64,000 nucleotides of DNA from Oceanobacillus kimchii X50. GTDB taxonomy: Bacteria; Bacillota; Bacilli; Bacillales; Amphibacillaceae. The stretch's first letter is position 1. Each line of letters begins with the position of its first letter. Under the pieces are notes generated by a model that was given only the letters and a program-made list of their open reading frames with translations, was not told the DNA's origin and searched no databases. The stretch covers positions 1,634,659-1,698,658 of the forward strand of contig NZ_CM001792.1 in NCBI RefSeq assembly GCF_000340475.1, read 5' to 3'. The translations under genes were made by a program, and so were the position numbers. Below, one piece after another: positions 8,791 through 18,872 of the stretch.

Positions 8791-10350
8791 ATGAACGAAC
8801 AGCAACGCAAACAGCAGTCCCAGATTCGTACAGAGCAAGCAAATGTAGAAAGAATTAAAAATACGTCCAGTGAAGATATGATTGCTAAGTATTTCCAACA
8901 AGAGTACGAGCCGCAGTCACCTGATATAAAAAAAGCTAGAAAACGTAAAAGAGAAGATGTTCAATTTCATTATGACTTTTCGATTCCAGAAGATATGGAG
9001 AAGATAGGACGCGGGAAGAAATTTTTAATTCGAACTTACGGTTGTCAGATGAACGAACATGATACAGAAGTAATGGCTGGAATTCTATCGGAAATGGGAT
9101 ATGAATCGACAACCGTTACAGAAGAGGCTGATATAATCCTGTTAAATACTTGTGCAATCCGTGAAAATGCAGAAAATAAAGTATTTGGTGAGATTGGTCA
9201 TTTAAAACCATTAAAATTAGAAAATCCAGATCTCATTATTGGGGTTTGTGGTTGTATGTCACAGGAAGAGTCTGTAGTAGATCGAATTCTAAAGAAACAC
9301 CAACATATCGATTTAATTTTTGGAACACATAACATTCATCGTCTACCACACCTTGTTAAAGAAGCATTATTTGGAAAAGAAATGATTGTAGAGGTATGGT
9401 CTAAAGAAGGTGATATTATTGAGAATTTACCGAAAGCTCGCAAAGGCAAAATTAAGGCTTGGGTAAACATTATGTATGGATGTGATAAATTCTGTACTTA
9501 CTGTATAGTTCCAATGACGCGCGGAAAAGAAAGAAGTCGCCGACCGCAAGACATTATTCAAGAGGTCCGTCATTTAGTAGCTCAAGGTTATCAAGAAGTG
9601 ACACTTCTCGGCCAAAATGTAAATGCCTACGGGAAAGATTTTGAAGATATCGAATATGGCCTTGGAGACTTAATGAATGATATTCATAAAATTGATATTC
9701 CTCGTGTTCGATTTACGACATCACATCCAAGAGACTTTGATGACCGATTAATTGAAGTATTAGCTCAAGGTGGTAACTTATTAGATCATATCCACTTGCC
9801 TGTTCAGTCAGGAAGTAGTGAAATCTTGAAGAAGATGAATCGTAAATATACAAGAGAAGATTATTTAGAATTGGTTCGGAAAATACGTATTGCAATGCCA
9901 AATGCAACGTTAACAACGGATATTATTGTAGGATTCCCGAATGAAACAGAAGAACAATTTGAAGAAACGATTACCTTAGTGGAAGAGGTTGGCTTTGAAG
10001 CAGCATATACGTTTATTTACTCACCACGTGAAGGTACACCTGCTGCTCGTAAAAAAGATGATGTACCTGAAGAAGTGAAAAAGCAACGTTTATACCGTTT
10101 AAATGAACTAGTAAACAAACAATCTGCAGCATCCATGAAAAACTATGCTGGTAAAAAAGTGAAAGTTCTAGTTGAAGGTGAAAGTAAGAAAGATCCAGAC
10201 GTGTTAGCTGGTTATACAGAAAAAAATAAACTCGTTAATTTCAAAGGTCCCAAATCATCTATTGGAAAGATTGTAGAAGTAGAAATTACAGAAACCAAAA
10301 CATGGTCTTTAAATGGCGTGATGGTTGAAAATACAGTTGAGGTGAACTAG
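8791..10350 (+). CDS. miaB: tRNA-2-methylthio-N6-dimethylallyladenosine synthase MiaB
   Basis: MiaB is a radical-SAM methylthiotransferase that thiomethylates i6A37 of tRNAs. The 519-residue protein carries the N-terminal UPF0004 cysteines ([26 protein letters not shown]) for the auxiliary cluster, the radical-SAM motif [12 protein letters not shown] (CX3CX2C), and a C-terminal TRAM domain. The ATG at 8791 follows AAAGGGG. The substrate modification is made by MiaA, encoded at 16964. Its stop is directly followed by ricA. Confidence 0.96.
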   Translation: MNEQQRKQQSQIRTEQANVERIKNTSSEDMIAKYFQQEYEPQSPDIKKARKRKREDVQFHYDFSIPEDMEKIGRGKKFLIRTYGCQMNEHDTEVMAGILSEMGYESTTVTEEADIILLNTCAIRENAENKVFGEIGHLKPLKLENPDLIIGVCGCMSQEESVVDRILKKHQHIDLIFGTHNIHRLPHLVKEALFGKEMIVEVWSKEGDIIENLPKARKGKIKAWVNIMYGCDKFCTYCIVPMTRGKERSRRPQDIIQEVRHLVAQGYQEVTLLGQNVNAYGKDFEDIEYGLGDLMNDIHKIDIPRVRFTTSHPRDFDDRLIEVLAQGGNLLDHIHLPVQSGSSEILKKMNRKYTREDYLELVRKIRIAMPNATLTTDIIVGFPNETEEQFEETITLVEEVGFEAAYTFIYSPREGTPAARKKDDVPEEVKKQRLYRLNELVNKQSAASMKNYAGKKVKVLVEGESKKDPDVLAGYTEKNKLVNFKGPKSSIGKIVEVEITETKTWSLNGVMVENTVEVN

Positions 10351-10351
10351 T

Positions 10352-10780
10352 ATGACAGAATATACTCGCAAAGAAGTATTGGATGAAGCAAAGAAGTTAG
10401 CTAATATGTTAGCAAGTACAGAAGAAATTGACCGTTTTAAACAAGTGGAAGCAAAGCTTAATGAAAATAAAAAAGTTCAATCGCTCATCCAAAAAATTAA
10501 AACATTACAAAAACAAGCAGTAAATTTTCAAGCATATGAGAAGAGAGAGGCTTTAAAACGTGTAGAAGAAGAAATCGATCGTTTACAAGCTGAAATTGAT
10601 GATATACCGATTGTTCAAGAATTTAAAGAAACACAAATTGTCGTTAATGACGTATTACAGTTAGTGTCTAAAACAATCGCTCGTGAAGTGACAAATGAAG
10701 TGATTGAATCAACAGGTGGAGACGTACTAGCGGGAGAGACAGGTTCTAAAACAAAAAATAAGTCAGGATGCTCACATTAA
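10352..10780 (+). CDS. ricA: RicA (YmcA), Y-complex subunit
   Basis: RicA forms the RicT-RicA-RicF complex, which steers RNase Y and is required for biofilm formation, competence and sporulation in B. subtilis. The 142-residue product is a helical, charged protein of the YmcA/YlbF family and ends in SGCSH. That C-terminal cysteine may correspond to an Fe-S ligand; this is an inference. The gene starts one base after the miaB stop, so the two are translationally coupled, as in B. subtilis ymcB-ymcA. Confidence 0.92.
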   Translation: MTEYTRKEVLDEAKKLANMLASTEEIDRFKQVEAKLNENKKVQSLIQKIKTLQKQAVNFQAYEKREALKRVEEEIDRLQAEIDDIPIVQEFKETQIVVNDVLQLVSKTIAREVTNEVIESTGGDVLAGETGSKTKNKSGCSH

Positions 10781-10855
10781 GCAACGTCTGTACTCTGAAA
10801 TAATGATGAAACTATATTGATCGAGGAAACCGTTATAGTGGATTTATTCCAACGG

Positions 10856-11049
10856 AAAGCTTGGGAGAAAACTAAATCAAAAGAAATGTAATAATAAGAA
10901 CATTAAATTGGAATTGTACATAGGCTCTCTGTAAGAGAATGCCTAAAAGTGCTAAAGGAAAACTTAACAAAGCGTACATGCATGACGTACATTTTCATAG
11001 TTCTTTTACACTGATTTTTCTTTTGAATAATTTCTTTTACCCAAGCTTT
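10856..11049. repeat. Intergenic inverted-repeat element, copy 2 (compensated stem)
   Basis: This second copy of the 2083-2293 element lies between ricA and cotE. The ends pair perfectly, AAAGCTTGGG (10856-10865) with CCCAAGCTTT (11040-11049), although the sequence differs from copy 1 on both sides. The inner pair TCAAAAGA (10877-10884) and TCTTTTGA (11019-11026) is identical to copy 1. The matched changes in both arms suggest the pairing is under selection. The remaining bases of the ricA-cotE gap (11050-11200) show no gene. A sporulation-sigma promoter for cotE is expected there, but I could not place it with confidence. Confidence 0.7.
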
Positions 11050-11220
11050 TTATGTGTGTGTATAACTAATATACAGCGATTATGTTCATAATAATTTTCA
11101 TTGGATAAGATAATCTAATCATTAAAACTCCTTCTTTTTTTCATTATCACGAAATGCTATGCACTTTAGGTATTTGTCTTGCATAAAATGACTATGAAAA
11201 AAGAGGAGGTAAAAGTAATC

Positions 11221-11793
11221 ATGACTTTTCTTGATAAAGAATATAGAGAAATCATAACAAAAGCAGTCTGTGGTAAAGGTAGAAAGTTTACCAAAGAAAA
11301 CCATACGATCTCCCCATCACATCGACCAACTAGTATATTAGGATGCTGGGTCATTAATCATTTATATCATGCTACGAAAAAATCCGAGGATACTGTAGTT
11401 GTCACTGGAAGCTATGATATTAATGTATGGTATTCGTATAACGACAATACGAAAACCGAAGTAGTTACAGAGAGAGTAGAATATAAGGATACAATTCCAC
11501 TTTCGGTGAAGGATGATAATTGTATTAATGATGAGTATGATGTGATTGCAAAAGTATTGCAACAACCAAATTGCCTTGAATGCAAAATCAGTGGAAAAGG
11601 AAGTAATATTTCTGTTGAGATTGAACGTGAATTTGTTGTTCAAGTTATTGGGGATACAAGGGTTTTTGTAAAGGTTAATCCGAAATTAGATCATGATGAT
11701 GACGATGAAGAAAGTGTTTGGGATCATAAGATGACGGATGATGAAGCAGAAAAAGTAAAACCAGACTTTTTTAATCATATTCATAAGGATTAA
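11221..11793 (+). CDS. cotE: Spore outer coat morphogenetic protein CotE
   Basis: CotE directs assembly of the outer spore coat. The 190-residue product (B. subtilis 181) has the family core [20 protein letters not shown] and [14 protein letters not shown], and an acidic C-terminal tail ([13 protein letters not shown]). The ATG at 11221 has AGAGGAGG ten bases upstream. An in-frame ATG at 11179 lies before that site and is less likely. Position between ricA and mutS is as in B. subtilis. Confidence 0.95.
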   Translation: MTFLDKEYREIITKAVCGKGRKFTKENHTISPSHRPTSILGCWVINHLYHATKKSEDTVVVTGSYDINVWYSYNDNTKTEVVTERVEYKDTIPLSVKDDNCINDEYDVIAKVLQQPNCLECKISGKGSNISVEIEREFVVQVIGDTRVFVKVNPKLDHDDDDEESVWDHKMTDDEAEKVKPDFFNHIHKD

Positions 11794-11800
11794 TCAGAAG

Positions 11801-11832
11801 ACGAGGGTATAATTACTCTCGTTTTCTTTTTT
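11801..11832 (+). terminator. cotE terminator
   Basis: ACGAGGGTA and TACTCTCGT pair around a short loop, followed by TTTCTTTTTT. Confidence 0.75.
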
Positions 11833-11863
11833 CGACAGAATTGGACAAGTATAGGGTCAAATT

Positions 11864-11873
11864 ATGCTATAAT
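11864..11873 (+). promoter_or_regulatory. mutSL promoter, extended -10
   Basis: ATGCTATAAT contains a consensus -10 (TATAAT, 11868-11873) with the TG extension (TGC before it). No well-spaced -35 is evident; the best nearby match is TTGGAC, 21 bases upstream. Confidence 0.5.
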
Positions 11874-11909
11874 GGATGGAAAAAGATACGGTAAGTTGGA
11901 GGATTTAAC

Positions 11910-14510
11910 ATGGCAAAGCTCACGCCGATGATGGAACAATACATACAAATAAAGAATGAATACAAAGATGCATTCCTTTTTTATCGACTAGGTGATTTCT
12001 ACGAATTATTTTATGAAGATGCTACACGTGCAGCACAAGAGTTAGAGATAACCTTAACAAAAAGAGCGGGTGGCAAAGGGGATCCAATTCCAATGTGTGG
12101 AGTACCTTATCATTCTGCTGAGAATTATATAAAAACATTAATCGATAGAGGATATAAGGTAGCGATTTGTGAACAGGTAGAAGACCCTAAAACAGCTAAA
12201 GGTGTTGTTAAAAGAGAAGTTGTCCAAATGATAACACCTGGAACTGTTATGGAAAGCACAATGTTAACCGATGGAGAAAATAACTATATTGGGAGTTTAT
12301 CTCATTTTCAAGATGGTTCTTATGTTATCGTGTATAACGATTTATCTACTGGTGAGAATCGTCTAGCTTTAATTAATGATGGATGGGATGCTGTCATCCA
12401 TGAATTTTATAATCAACCAATCAAGGAAATTGTTATCTCAAGCAACCTCCCAGAAGAAATGCAACTTCAATTAAAAGAACGTTTGAATGTGACACTGTCT
12501 TATCAAGATGAAGTTACCTTTAATGCAGAGTTTCGTGAATTAAGTGAGAACTTAAATGATGAGCGATTAATGAAAGCATTCAGTAGGCTATTAAACTATA
12601 TTCAAACGACACAAAAAAGATCATTACATCATTTGCAAAAAGCAGAAGTTATTGAATTAAAACAGTATATGAGTCTGGATATGTACTCCAAAAGAAATCT
12701 AGAATTAACAGAGACAATCATGAAAAAATCAAAACACGGTAGTCTTTTGTGGGTACTTGATAAAACTGTAACAGCAATGGGAGCAAGAACATTAAAAAAA
12801 TGGTTAGAACGACCATTGTTAAGTAAGCAAAAGATAAATGAGCGATTAGAAGTGGTGCAAGGTTTTTATGATGGTTTTATGGAAAGAGAGAGTCTTCGTG
12901 ATTTATTAAAATCAGTATATGATTTAGAACGACTTTCTGGACGTATTGCATTTGGTAATGTAAATGCCAGAGACTTAATTCAATTAAAACAATCTTTATC
13001 TCGGATTCCAGCTTTACAAGAAACTTTAAAACAATTCGATCAACCTGAAATTACAAGATTAGCAGAGTTGCTTATTTATCCAGAGCAGATGGTTGAATCT
13101 CTTGAAATGAGTATTGTAGATGAGCCACCCATTTCCATAAAAGAAGGGTCATTAATCAAGGAAGGTTACCATGACCAATTAGATACCTACAGAGATGCTT
13201 CTAGAAATGGGAAGAAGTGGATTGCCCAACTAGAACATCGAGAACGTGAAGAGACAGGTATACGTTCCTTAAAGGTCGGTTATAATCGTGTATTTGGATA
13301 TTATATCGAAATAACAAAACCGAACCTTCATTTATTACCTGAAGGACGTTATGAGCGAAAACAAACTTTAACGAATGCTGAACGCTTTGTAAACGAAGAA
13401 CTGAAAGAAAAAGAAAAACTTATTTTAGAAGCAGAAGAAAAAAGTGTGGAGCTTGAATATGATTTATTTATTCAAATAAGAGATCAAATTAAAGAAGAAA
13501 TTCCACTGATCCAACAATTAGCTCATATAATTAGCCAAATTGATGTTTTACAAAGTTTTGCTTCTGTTAGTGAATCGAATAATTACGTTCGACCAGAATT
13601 TAATGACGAACAGTTACAAGTGACTAAAGGGAGACACCCAGTAGTTGAACAAGTAATGAAAGATGGAACCTTTGTACCGAATGATGTTGTCTTTGATAAG
13701 CTTCAAAATATGCTATTGATTACAGGACCGAACATGTCTGGTAAGAGTACGTATATGCGCCAGGTCGCGTTAACTGCAATTATGGGACAAATTGGTTGCT
13801 TTATTCCAGCAGAACAAGCTACGCTATGTATATTCGACCAAATATTTACTAGAATCGGAGCTGCGGATGATTTAGTATCTGGTCAAAGTACCTTTATGGT
13901 AGAGATGTTAGAAGCTAGACATGCAATTTCCAATGCTACCGATCGAAGTTTAATATTATTAGATGAAATCGGAAGAGGAACTAGCACGTATGATGGTATG
14001 GCATTAGCTCAAGCGATTGTAGAATATATTCATAATAACATTGCCGCAAAAACGTTATTCTCTACACATTATCATGAGTTAACAGCATTAGAAGATTCTC
14101 TTCACCATTTAAAAAATATTCATGTTCGTGCACAAGAGCATGAAGGGAATGTCATATTCCTTCATCAAATTAAAGAAGGTGCAGCTGATCAAAGTTATGG
14201 TATCCATGTTGCTAAATTAGCGGAGTTGCCTAGTGAACTTATTGAACGGGCTTCGGTAATTTTAGAAGAATTAGAAGATGATTCAAATAAGAAGCTTACA
14301 CCGATAAAGGATAAATTAGAGTCTGGGCAGCTATCTTTCTTTGTAGAAGAATCGAATAAGAAAAAAGCCGAAATGCCGAAACAGGATAAACTTCACAACA
14401 ACCAAGAACAGTCTGTAATTGAGGAGTTAAAGAATGTAAATGTATTAGATTTAACGCCATTAGAAGCAATGAATGAATTGTATCGCCTACAAAAAGGATT
14501 AAAGCAATAA
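11910..14510 (+). CDS. mutS: DNA mismatch repair protein MutS
   Basis: MutS recognises mismatches and recruits MutL. The 866-residue protein has the N-terminal mismatch-binding domain with DFYELF (a Phe-x-Glu motif, F-Y-E), the lever/clamp region, and the ATPase domain with Walker [13 protein letters not shown] near residue 607, Walker [13 protein letters not shown], and STHYHELT. Its length fits B. subtilis MutS. mutL follows after 16 bases, so mutSL is an operon. Confidence 0.98.
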   Translation: MAKLTPMMEQYIQIKNEYKDAFLFYRLGDFYELFYEDATRAAQELEITLTKRAGGKGDPIPMCGVPYHSAENYIKTLIDRGYKVAICEQVEDPKTAKGVVKREVVQMITPGTVMESTMLTDGENNYIGSLSHFQDGSYVIVYNDLSTGENRLALINDGWDAVIHEFYNQPIKEIVISSNLPEEMQLQLKERLNVTLSYQDEVTFNAEFRELSENLNDERLMKAFSRLLNYIQTTQKRSLHHLQKAEVIELKQYMSLDMYSKRNLELTETIMKKSKHGSLLWVLDKTVTAMGARTLKKWLERPLLSKQKINERLEVVQGFYDGFMERESLRDLLKSVYDLERLSGRIAFGNVNARDLIQLKQSLSRIPALQETLKQFDQPEITRLAELLIYPEQMVESLEMSIVDEPPISIKEGSLIKEGYHDQLDTYRDASRNGKKWIAQLEHREREETGIRSLKVGYNRVFGYYIEITKPNLHLLPEGRYERKQTLTNAERFVNEELKEKEKLILEAEEKSVELEYDLFIQIRDQIKEEIPLIQQLAHIISQIDVLQSFASVSESNNYVRPEFNDEQLQVTKGRHPVVEQVMKDGTFVPNDVVFDKLQNMLLITGPNMSGKSTYMRQVALTAIMGQIGCFIPAEQATLCIFDQIFTRIGAADDLVSGQSTFMVEMLEARHAISNATDRSLILLDEIGRGTSTYDGMALAQAIVEYIHNNIAAKTLFSTHYHELTALEDSLHHLKNIHVRAQEHEGNVIFLHQIKEGAADQSYGIHVAKLAELPSELIERASVILEELEDDSNKKLTPIKDKLESGQLSFFVEESNKKKAEMPKQDKLHNNQEQSVIEELKNVNVLDLTPLEAMNELYRLQKGLKQ

Positions 14511-14526
14511 TAGAGAGGGTGATATC

Positions 14527-16425
14527 ATGCCAATAATTCAAATGCCAGATGCACTCGCAAATAAAATTGCAGCTGGTGAAGTAGTAGAAAGACCAGCATC
14601 GGTTGTCAAAGAGCTCTTAGAAAACAGTATTGATGCAGGTGCAACGTGGATAAGAGTGGAAATAAAAGAGGCAGGACTGGAAGAAATTCGTATCACAGAT
14701 AATGGTGCTGGAATGGAAGAAGATGATGTGGAACGGGCTTTTCTGCGTCATGCAACTAGTAAAATTAAAAACGAATCAGATTTGTTTCATGTTAAAACAC
14801 TTGGTTTTCGCGGAGAAGCATTAGCAAGTATTGCATCTGTTAGTAAACTATCTGTGCAAACTTCCCAAGGAGATCAAGCAGGTACTCTCTTGCAGTTAGA
14901 GGGAGGAAGTCTCAAGCATCGAGGAAAAAGCGATGCAAGGCAGGGGACAGATATCACTGTCAGTGAATTATTCTATAATACACCTGCACGATTAAAGTAT
15001 ATGAAGAGCCTTCATACAGAATTAGGTCATATTTCGGATGTATTAAATAGAATGGCTTTAGCACATCCTGAGGTTCGGATAGAAGCCCTGCATAATGACA
15101 AAGGACTTATTAGAACAACTGGAAATGGTGATATTCTCCAAGTCATTTCTCAAGTTTATGGCATGAGTGTAGCAAAACAAATGTTACCGGTCGAACTTAA
15201 AACGTTAGATTATAGCGTACATGGTTATATCGCTAAACCTGAAGTGACAAGGGCTTCTCGAAATTACATGTCGACAATTATTAATGGACGATTTATACGA
15301 AATATCGGATTAAATAAAGCGATTTTACAAGGCTACCATACGTTATTGCCTATTGGACGTTCGCCGATTGTTGTACTCAATGTTGAGATGGATCCGATAC
15401 TTGTGGATGTGAATGTACATCCTGCGAAATTAGAAGTTCGATTTAGTAAGGATAAAGAGCTTTTTACTTCAGTTGAAAATATGATTCGTGATCGATTTAG
15501 AGAGATTACATTAATTCCTAAAGTAGAGAAACAACCCACTCAGAGACAAAAATCGGAGCAATCTTCTTTTCGATTTGATACAAATAACCGTAAAGGATTA
15601 CCCATGCATTCTGAATCTTTTTCATCACAAGATTCCCGTTCTATCATACGTGATCAAACAGAAAAATTTGATCAGCCTCAAACTGAAGATGGAGCGATTA
15701 ATCATGAAATCGAGCGAAATTCAAATCTGACTGATAACTATAAACCAGAGGTAACTGAAGAAGTATCGGTGGATATGTCGACATCTCCATTTGAAGAAGT
15801 TGATAATCCAATACAAGAAGAGCAAACTAAAACATTTGATAAACGTGTCCCGATGATGTATCCAATTGGACAATTACAAGGTACTTATATTTTGGCTCAG
15901 AATGAGAATGGATTATATATGGTCGATCAGCACGCAGCTCAAGAACGTGTGAAATATGAATTTTTTCGTGATAAATTAGGAAAACCAATGAACGAATCAC
16001 AGGAATTATTGATTCCAATGACGTTTGATTTCTCCAAGCAAGAATCATTGTTTATTGAAAATCATAAAGAAGATCTCGAACAAGTTGGACTATTTTTTGA
16101 GGCTTTTGGTAATCAAACTTATGTAATTCGCTCTCACCCCACTTGGTTTCCAAAAGGATTTGAGGAAGAAGTTATCCGTGAGATGGTTGATCAGGTGATG
16201 CATGAATCAAAAATAAGTGTAGAGGGTATTCGAGAAGAAGCAGCTATTCTGATGTCTTGTAAACGATCGATAAAAGCGAATCATTATTTAACATCAGATG
16301 AGATGTACCAACTTCTTGAAGATTTAAGAAATACAACTGACCCTTTTACTTGCCCACATGGAAGACCGATCATCGTTCATTTTTCGACGTATGAATTAGA
16401 GAAGATGTTTAAACGTGTAATGTAG
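14527..16425 (+). CDS. mutL: DNA mismatch repair protein MutL (endonuclease type)
   Basis: MutL is the GHKL ATPase that couples mismatch recognition to strand removal. The N-terminal ATPase motifs are present ([44 protein letters not shown]). A variable acidic linker covers about residues 335-440. The C-terminal domain keeps the metal-binding endonuclease motif [12 protein letters not shown] as well as SCKRSIKAN and CPHGRP. This protein should therefore nick DNA itself, as expected where MutH is absent. 632 residues. Confidence 0.98.
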   Translation: MPIIQMPDALANKIAAGEVVERPASVVKELLENSIDAGATWIRVEIKEAGLEEIRITDNGAGMEEDDVERAFLRHATSKIKNESDLFHVKTLGFRGEALASIASVSKLSVQTSQGDQAGTLLQLEGGSLKHRGKSDARQGTDITVSELFYNTPARLKYMKSLHTELGHISDVLNRMALAHPEVRIEALHNDKGLIRTTGNGDILQVISQVYGMSVAKQMLPVELKTLDYSVHGYIAKPEVTRASRNYMSTIINGRFIRNIGLNKAILQGYHTLLPIGRSPIVVLNVEMDPILVDVNVHPAKLEVRFSKDKELFTSVENMIRDRFREITLIPKVEKQPTQRQKSEQSSFRFDTNNRKGLPMHSESFSSQDSRSIIRDQTEKFDQPQTEDGAINHEIERNSNLTDNYKPEVTEEVSVDMSTSPFEEVDNPIQEEQTKTFDKRVPMMYPIGQLQGTYILAQNENGLYMVDQHAAQERVKYEFFRDKLGKPMNESQELLIPMTFDFSKQESLFIENHKEDLEQVGLFFEAFGNQTYVIRSHPTWFPKGFEEEVIREMVDQVMHESKISVEGIREEAAILMSCKRSIKANHYLTSDEMYQLLEDLRNTTDPFTCPHGRPIIVHFSTYELEKMFKRVM

Positions 16426-16496
16426 CAGTATAAACTTACTCCTTTATGTCAAACCTAGAAATATTAGTACGTAGGTTAACATTTGGAGTGAGAGAC

Positions 16497-16940
16497 ATGG
16501 ACAATCAACGATTAATAAATTTTTTAAATCAATTACTTTCAAATTACTTTGTGTTATATGTAAAATTACATCGTTATCATTGGTTCGTCAAAGGCGTTCA
16601 TTTTTTTACATTGCACGATAAATTTGAAGAGATGTATGAACAAATTGCTGTTCAACTTGATGAAATTGCAGAACGTATTTTAATGATTGGTGGAAAACCC
16701 TTAGCAACAATGGCAAAATATATCAAAGAGTCTACAATAGAAGAAGCGGCTGCAGATGATGAAGAAGCGGAGATTATTCAACAATTAGTAAAGAATATAA
16801 CTCAATTAATCAGTGAAATCCAAAAAGAAGGATATTCTCTTACAGAAGAGTTTCATGATCATCCTACAGAAGATTTATTGACAAGTCTACATGCCGATTT
16901 AGATAAAAAGAAATGGATGTTAGAATCCTATCAAAAATGA
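16497..16940 (+). CDS. Dps/ferritin-like DNA-binding or iron-storage protein
   Basis: Dps proteins form hollow dodecamers that oxidise and store iron and protect DNA during oxidative stress. The 147-residue product has the ferroxidase signature residues in HRYHWFVKGVHFFTLHDKFEE and EIAERIL, which fit the inter-subunit site of Dps. The ATG at 16497 follows GGAGTG by 6 bases, so I reject the upstream frame starting at 16446. It stands between mutL and miaA; B. subtilis has no dps there, so this looks like a local insertion. No PerR box was recognised. Confidence 0.9.
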   Translation: MDNQRLINFLNQLLSNYFVLYVKLHRYHWFVKGVHFFTLHDKFEEMYEQIAVQLDEIAERILMIGGKPLATMAKYIKESTIEEAAADDEEAEIIQQLVKNITQLISEIQKEGYSLTEEFHDHPTEDLLTSLHADLDKKKWMLESYQK

Positions 16941-16963
16941 TGGGTTCATTTAGGGGAATGTAT

Positions 16964-17905
16964 ATGAAAGAAACAGTTATATCGATTGTCGGACCTACTG
17001 CGGTAGGGAAGTCATTACTAGGTATTGAAATGGCCAAGCGATTTAATGGAGAAGTCATTAGTGGGGACTCTACACAAGTATATACTGGCATGGATATTGG
17101 CACTGCAAAAGTTACAAAAGAAGAAATGGATGGAATCACACATCATATGATAGATATTATTTCTCCAGATGAATCTTTTTCAGTTGCTGATTTTCAATTA
17201 CATGCGAAGAAATGCATTGATGACGTATTACGAAGAGACAAACTACCTATATTGGTTGGTGGTAGTGGATTATATATTCAGGCTGTGTTATATAATTATA
17301 ATTTTTCAGAGCAACGTCGTGATGAATCCTTTACAAAACGAATGGAAGAAATGATTAAACTAGAAGGGCCTGACCAATTATATAAAAAATTAAAAGAAGT
17401 CGATCCTGTACAAGCTGCAAAAGTACATCCAAATAATCATCGTAGACTAATTCGTGCACTAGAGGTTTATGAAACTACTGGAATGACAATGACAGAGTAC
17501 CAACAACAGCAACAACTTGAATCACCTTATAATCCAATCATAATTGGCTTAGATATGGATAGAGATGTATTATATGATCGAATAAACCAACGGGTTAATC
17601 ATATGATTGATACTGGTTTAATAGAGGAAGTAAAGAATCTAATAGACAGAGGATATGAAGACTGTCAATCTATGCATGCGATTGGTTATAAAGAAATTAT
17701 CCAGCATATTTCTGGTAATCAACCGATTGAATACGCAATCGATGATTTAAAGCAAAATTCTAGAAAATATGCAAAACGACAACTTACTTGGTTTCGAAAT
17801 AAAATGAATGTCCAATGGTATAAGATGGAACCGATGTTAATCGAGGAAAAAATTGAATTTATTTTAAAGGATTTAGCAGGAATTTTAGAAGAAAAATCGA
17901 ATTAA
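16964..17905 (+). CDS. miaA: tRNA dimethylallyltransferase MiaA
   Basis: MiaA transfers dimethylallyl from DMAPP to A37 of tRNAs that read UNN codons, making the substrate of MiaB. The 313-residue protein has the P-loop GPTAVGKSLLG near the N-terminus, SGDSTQVYTGMDIGTAK, and the conserved GGSGLYIQA. I chose ATG 16964 because the product then starts MKETVISIVGPTAVGKS like the family; a longer frame from 16913 overlaps the dps gene. hfq follows 33 bases later. Confidence 0.96.
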   Translation: MKETVISIVGPTAVGKSLLGIEMAKRFNGEVISGDSTQVYTGMDIGTAKVTKEEMDGITHHMIDIISPDESFSVADFQLHAKKCIDDVLRRDKLPILVGGSGLYIQAVLYNYNFSEQRRDESFTKRMEEMIKLEGPDQLYKKLKEVDPVQAAKVHPNNHRRLIRALEVYETTGMTMTEYQQQQQLESPYNPIIIGLDMDRDVLYDRINQRVNHMIDTGLIEEVKNLIDRGYEDCQSMHAIGYKEIIQHISGNQPIEYAIDDLKQNSRKYAKRQLTWFRNKMNVQWYKMEPMLIEEKIEFILKDLAGILEEKSN

Positions 17906-17938
17906 TTATTATAGATAGAAAAGAGGAGGAACTTTCCC

Positions 17939-18163
17939 ATGGCTCAATCCGTCAATATTCAAGATCAGTACTTAAATCAGCTAAGAAAGAATCATATTTC
18001 CGTTACTGTATTTTTAACAAATGGTTTTCAATTACGAGGTTTAGTCAAGGCATTTGATAACTTTACAGTTTTATTAGAAACGGATGGAAAACAGCAGCTT
18101 ATCTTTAAGCATGCTATATCCACGTTCTCACCGGTTAAAAATGTTTCACTCGATAAAGAATAA
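17939..18163 (+). CDS. hfq: RNA-binding protein Hfq
   Basis: Hfq is the Sm-like hexameric RNA chaperone. The 74-residue product matches B. subtilis Hfq in length and has both Sm motifs ([19 protein letters not shown] and [12 protein letters not shown]). The ribosome site GAGGAGG lies 9 bases upstream. It is in the usual miaA-hfq pair. Confidence 0.97.
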   Translation: MAQSVNIQDQYLNQLRKNHISVTVFLTNGFQLRGLVKAFDNFTVLLETDGKQQLIFKHAISTFSPVKNVSLDKE

Positions 18164-18168
18164 GATGT

Positions 18169-18201
18169 AAAAGCCAGCAGCGAAAAAACTGCTGGCTTTT
18201 T
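18169..18201 (+). terminator. hfq terminator
   Basis: AAAAGCCAGCAG and CTGCTGGCTTTT form a perfect 12-base stem with an 8-base loop, then a T run. Confidence 0.95.
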
Positions 18202-18205
18202 AAAT

Positions 18206-18376
18206 GGCTCTAAAATGAAAAGTTATAATCAAAAGACAAATGGTAGTAAAATGGTAAAAAAATAGGTAGCGTAGGAGAGGGATTCACCATGTCCTATTCT
18301 GTTCGCTTAAACCGAAGCCACCATTCTAAGTTTGTTTACTTTATCTCTTGATTAAATATATTTGTTCCAACCTTGA
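18206..18376. repeat. Intergenic inverted-repeat element, copy 3 (decayed)
   Basis: This lies between hfq and the convergent operon. It shares TCAAAAGAC and AATGG near the left end and CTTTATCTCTTGATTAA then TTGTTCCAACCTT at the right end with copy 1. The inner pair (ATCAAAAGA with TCTCTTGAT) survives with one change, but the outer stem no longer pairs well. It is probably a degenerate member of the family at 2083 and 10856. Confidence 0.5.
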
Positions 18377-18381
18377 TTAGT

Positions 18382-18843
18382 TTATGTCTCTATCAGTTTA
18401 TGTTTCACAGTCTGATTCGTTTCATTAGCATTCTTCACAAAGTGTCCAGATCCTAACCAAGCAGACAGCGCGAATATTAAGTAGATAGCTTGCGTGGCAA
18501 ATGCACCTTGTAAAAATACTTGTAATCCCATTCCTAATCCTAGAGAAGGTACAACGATTAAAAACGTTCGAAAGATCCTCTCAAATCCTTTATTCTGAGG
18601 AAGGGGCCAAAGCCGCGAATAAAATATTCCTAACGCAACCCCCAATCCGGTAACAACGAATAGTTGCAATAGTATTATTGGCGCAGGAAATGGCCATCCC
18701 ATAATATAATGTCCAAGCAAGTAAAATATCTCCAAAAACAAAGTGATCCCTATTACTTTACGAAATGCTATAAGATTCAACCAAGGGTGTAGAAGAAAGA
18801 AAACTACCACTAAAGCTCCTAATAATATTGTCCACTCCATCAT
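18382..18843 (-). CDS. Unrecognised membrane protein downstream of the SSS symporter
   Basis: I do not recognise this family. The 153-residue protein is mostly hydrophobic with four or five likely membrane helices and a short polar tail. It starts 29 bases after the symporter gene and shares its strand, so it is probably the last gene of that operon and may assist the transporter. The start is either ATG 18843 or ATG 18840; the GGGAGG site fits the second slightly better. The gene stops just inside the decayed repeat at 18206-18376. Confidence 0.7.
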   Translation of the reverse strand: MMEWTILLGALVVVFFLLHPWLNLIAFRKVIGITLFLEIFYLLGHYIMGWPFPAPIILLQLFVVTGLGVALGIFYSRLWPLPQNKGFERIFRTFLIVVPSLGLGMGLQVFLQGAFATQAIYLIFALSAWLGSGHFVKNANETNQTVKHKLIET

Positions 18844-18872
18844 TTTTCCTCCCTTCTTTAAGATAGCTAGTA

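Noticed and set aside
16446..16496. N-terminal extension of the Dps-like protein
   Set aside because: The extension lies before a clear GGAGTG site and does not resemble Dps N-termini; the ATG at 16497 is better.
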